Source: Chitinophaga solisilvae (GTDB lineage Bacteria > Bacteroidota > Bacteroidia > Chitinophagales > Chitinophagaceae). Taken from it: a stretch of 64,000 nucleotides of DNA. How positions within the stretch are numbered: the first letter of the stretch is position 1; each line of letters opens with the position of its first letter. This document shows, one piece after another, positions 62,128 through 64,000 of the stretch. The position numbers were made by a program, and so were the translations under genes. The notes under the pieces were generated by a model. That model had not been told where the DNA came from. It did not search any database and worked only from the letters and a program-made list of their open reading frames with translations. Location: assembly GCF_009928525.1 (NCBI RefSeq), contig NZ_JAABOK010000020.1, forward strand, positions 1 to 64,000. The letters are read 5' to 3'.

Positions 62128-62730
62128 CTAATTGATAGTTACTTCGGTAATTAATCCGCCGCTGTCTGTCATCCGTGCTGCGTCGATTTCAATCTGCCGT
62201 GCCTTGAAGAGCAGGAATGGCTGCTGTTTTCCGCCCAGTGATCCCCACAGGTAATTGATTTGTTCGAAGGTGAGGCTCATCAGGTCGATGGTAATTTTAA
62301 TATTGTTCTCCGCCTCGCCGGGAGTGGCAAATATGCCGGTGGCAGGAACAGGTGTGCGTGACAGTGAAAAAATTCTGTTACCCTGAAAGAATGACAGGAT
62401 CAGCCCCAATAGCTGCAGCCCCATATTGTAATCCTTATGGTTGGCGGAAAACAGCAGGTACAGATTCAGGTGCATCGGCGGATTCACATATGCCAGCGGC
62501 CTGATATCATTTTGCCTGACTGCCGGAAGATTTCTGTAGGTAGCTTCTTCTTCCACATTAACCATGGTCATATATACCTGCGCTGATTCATCCGGCGGAG
62601 TAGCCGGGTTATCAGGGGTTGCAAAAGCAATATTGCCAAGCACCACAGGTTCGGGGTTAGGCAGCACAATAACAGATGCAATGAATGCATTCAGGTTCTG
62701 CCTGATTAATTCCATTGCCTGGAATATCAT
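62128..62730 (-). CDS. DUF4255 tube-terminator-like protein (Afp16-like)
   Basis: A 200-residue DUF4255 protein, the N-terminal domain type of Afp16/Pvc16 terminators. The start ELIRQNLNAFIASVIVLPNPEPVVLGNIA, then VYMTMVNVEEEATYRNLP, and LNLYLLFSANHKDYNMGLQLLGLILSFFQGN are diagnostic. Terminators cap the tube and sheath and set length with the tape measure. Unlike in Afp, where this gene is near the end, it is the first gene of the operon here. Its ATG at 62730 follows a gene-free region of about 340 bases and then a repeat. Confidence 0.88.
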   Translation of the reverse strand: MIFQAMELIRQNLNAFIASVIVLPNPEPVVLGNIAFATPDNPATPPDESAQVYMTMVNVEEEATYRNLPAVRQNDIRPLAYVNPPMHLNLYLLFSANHKDYNMGLQLLGLILSFFQGNRIFSLSRTPVPATGIFATPGEAENNIKITIDLMSLTFEQINYLWGSLGGKQQPFLLFKARQIEIDAARMTDSGGLITEVTIN

Positions 62731-63073
62731 AACAAATGAAATTTAGGTTTTTCTCAGGGTTACCATTCACGCGTTGTGACAGCCGAAAACTGGTAATGAA
62801 AAAAACGGGGCATTAAATCTTACAAACATTACATTTTCCAATGCGCACAAACAGCATACATCAGTACGCGTAACGCAGTCTGGTCATTGGTTTAGGGCAC
62901 ACGATACAAACTCTCAGAGGTATTTTTTTTAAAGACTTGCTGCTGAAGTTATTTTGAATTCTTTTGGAGTTATCCTGCTTAACGTGTCGTTAATTATCTG
63001 TCAGATGAAATTAAAAGTATAAAATAATTTTGGATTATACAACATGAATTTTAAACTTATATATAATACTTTG
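62731..63073. other. Control region of the eCIS operon
   Basis: About 340 bases without a gene between the first eCIS gene and the family A repeat. It should contain the leftward eCIS promoter. A candidate on the minus strand is described separately. AT-rich tracts (tattttttttaaag near 62922) occur. I see no small RNA or riboswitch. Confidence 0.5.
62823..62851 (-). promoter_or_regulatory. Candidate eCIS promoter
   Basis: On the minus strand a TTTG (62851-62848) lies 17 bases before AATGTTTG (62830-62823), close to the Bacteroidota TTTG and TAnnTTTG boxes, although the usual spacing is about 19-21. Transcription would begin near 62815, giving a leader of about 85 bases. Confidence 0.35.
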
Positions 63074-63216
63074 AATTACGAATTGCGAATTATGAATTAC
63101 GAATGTAGCTCGAAGATAAAAGCGAAGACCGAAGCAAATACTTAAAAGTATATCGCTTCGGTCTTCGCTTTTATCTTCGAGCTACATTCGTAATTCGTAA
63201 TTCGTAATTCGTAATT
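63074..63216. repeat. Long inverted repeat, family A, copy 5
   Basis: Arms of about 60 bases, with aattacgaattgcgaatta outside and gctcgaagataaaagcgaag inside. It ends at the stop codon of the methyltransferase gene and separates it from the eCIS promoter region. Confidence 0.88.
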
Positions 63217-63946
63217 ACGTACAAACTGCCAGCATCAAAAATATCGGTCTTCTCTTTTCATCTTTCATCTCCGGGTATTTTTCAAGTACTGCTGCTGACG
63301 GTGTGGGTTCAGCTACTTCACGGATGCTGAAACCGGCATCTATCAGGGCGTTCAGCCATGCGGCTACGGTACGGTGGTATTTGATGACCTCATTGTCCAG
63401 GAAGCTGGTATGACGGATTCCCTGGTCCTGGTAGTTGTCCAGAGGCCAGTGCAGCCGTTTGCCGTGCTGGTCATAGTACCAGTCCTGTGCAGGCAATGCG
63501 GTGAATACCGGATGTTCTGCGGAAAAAATCAATGAGCCTCCAGGTTTCAGGCAATCATATATCCGCCTGAAAAGCGTGGTGATATCTGCTATATAATGAA
63601 ATGCCAGTGAGCTGATGACCACATCATATTCTTCCCGTGTATAGGTGAACGCTTCTATCGGTTCCAGCCGGTAAACAATGGCGGGGTCGTTAGTGAGCGC
63701 TGCGGCACGTTCCAGCATTCTGGCTGAAAGGTCCACACCTGTAACAGCGGCCGCACGCTGTTCGCGTGCATAGCGGCAATGCCATCCGAAGCCACAGCCC
63801 AGATCCAGTACACGCTTACCTTCCAGGGCAGGCAGCATGTTCCGGAATACCTCCCACTCTCCTGCTGCCTGTAAACCTTCCACAGACCGGAGCATCTGGC
63901 TGTAGCTGGCAAAGAAACCGGGATCATCGTATTTATTCTGTTTCAT
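63215..63946 (-). CDS. Class I SAM-dependent methyltransferase
   Basis: A 243-residue methyltransferase. Motif I is VLDLGCGFGWHCRYA (residues about 55-69), followed by GVDLSARML and DVVISSLAFHYIADITTLFRRIYDCLKPGGSLIFSAEHPVF. These mark the Methyltransf_11-type fold. The substrate is not predictable; small-molecule methylation is typical. The stop codon lies at the edge of the inverted repeat. It is transcribed toward the eCIS operon but is separated from it by the repeat. The gene start at 63946 lies close to the window end. Confidence 0.9.
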   Translation of the reverse strand: MKQNKYDDPGFFASYSQMLRSVEGLQAAGEWEVFRNMLPALEGKRVLDLGCGFGWHCRYAREQRAAAVTGVDLSARMLERAAALTNDPAIVYRLEPIEAFTYTREEYDVVISSLAFHYIADITTLFRRIYDCLKPGGSLIFSAEHPVFTALPAQDWYYDQHGKRLHWPLDNYQDQGIRHTSFLDNEVIKYHRTVAAWLNALIDAGFSIREVAEPTPSAAVLEKYPEMKDEKRRPIFLMLAVCT

Positions 63947-64000
63947 AACAACAAAAATAAATGATCTCTCCCTAAAAACAGCTGTCTGCTTAACGGGTTG

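Noticed and set aside
36810-62730. Type VI secretion system
   Set aside because: VgrG, PAAR and gp25-like proteins are shared, but no TssJ, TssL or TssM membrane complex and no ClpV are present; DUF4157, DUF4255 and DUF5908 point to eCIS.
36810-62730. Contractile-tailed prophage
   Set aside because: No terminase, portal, capsid, integrase or lysis gene is seen in or beside the cluster, and the composition is that of eCIS loci.

Overview
The window looks like a chromosomal segment of a Bacteroidota bacterium, most likely a Chitinophagaceae member close to Chitinophaga. Supporting signs are the gene families (DUF4199, DUF5908, DUF4255, a PafA-type phosphatase, a lanthipeptide leader of the Bacteroidota type), candidate TAnnTTTG promoter elements, and long intergenic inverted repeats. 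No rRNA, tRNA, CRISPR array, insertion sequence or phage capsid/terminase gene was seen. Family assignments come from motif recognition by eye, not from searches.

Left part (0-11 kb): a glycerol and organophosphate scavenging island. A DeoR/GlpR-type repressor and a YhcH protein face a rightward set glpD-glpK-glpF, followed by a secreted glycerophosphodiester phosphodiesterase and a PafA-type phosphatase. Together they could free glycerol and phosphate from glycerophosphodiesters outside the cytoplasm, then import, phosphorylate and oxidise the glycerol. A 64-residue lanthipeptide-like precursor, an AraC regulator, an agmatine-deiminase-like lipoprotein and a HEAT-like protein follow.

Middle part (11-36.7 kb): ordinary accessory genes, rich in regulators. 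They include a hybrid histidine kinase, an orphan ABC ATPase, GlxA, MocR, LytS/LytT, a membrane-tethered LuxR, AraC, HxlR and LysR proteins. Small enzymes and stress proteins lie among them: VOC proteins, GNAT, erythromycin esterase, YdcF, an imine-reductase-like oxidoreductase and a PLC-like phosphoesterase. Several intergenic regions carry palindromic or direct-repeat operator candidates.

Right part (36.8-62.7 kb): one long leftward operon for an extracellular contractile injection system (eCIS, Afp/PVC/AlgoCIS class). In order of transcription it encodes a DUF4255 terminator-like protein, an unknown 411-residue protein, a sheath with a roughly 395-residue insertion, two tube proteins, DUF5908, a LysM hub protein, VgrG-like spike, PAAR tip, gp25-like wedge, a first baseplate protein, an S74 tail fibre, a 67-residue protein, a second baseplate protein, a tape-measure-type protein, a membrane-anchored VWA protein, a 1332-residue DUF4157 protein with an HNH-like patch (probable cargo), a 12-residue-repeat protein sharing its PFF start motif, and an AAA+ ATPase. 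This is the most interesting system here. A SAM-dependent methyltransferase closes the window.

Eight long inverted repeats in at least three sequence families lie between genes. Seven sit close to stop codons and some appear to supply the stop codon itself.
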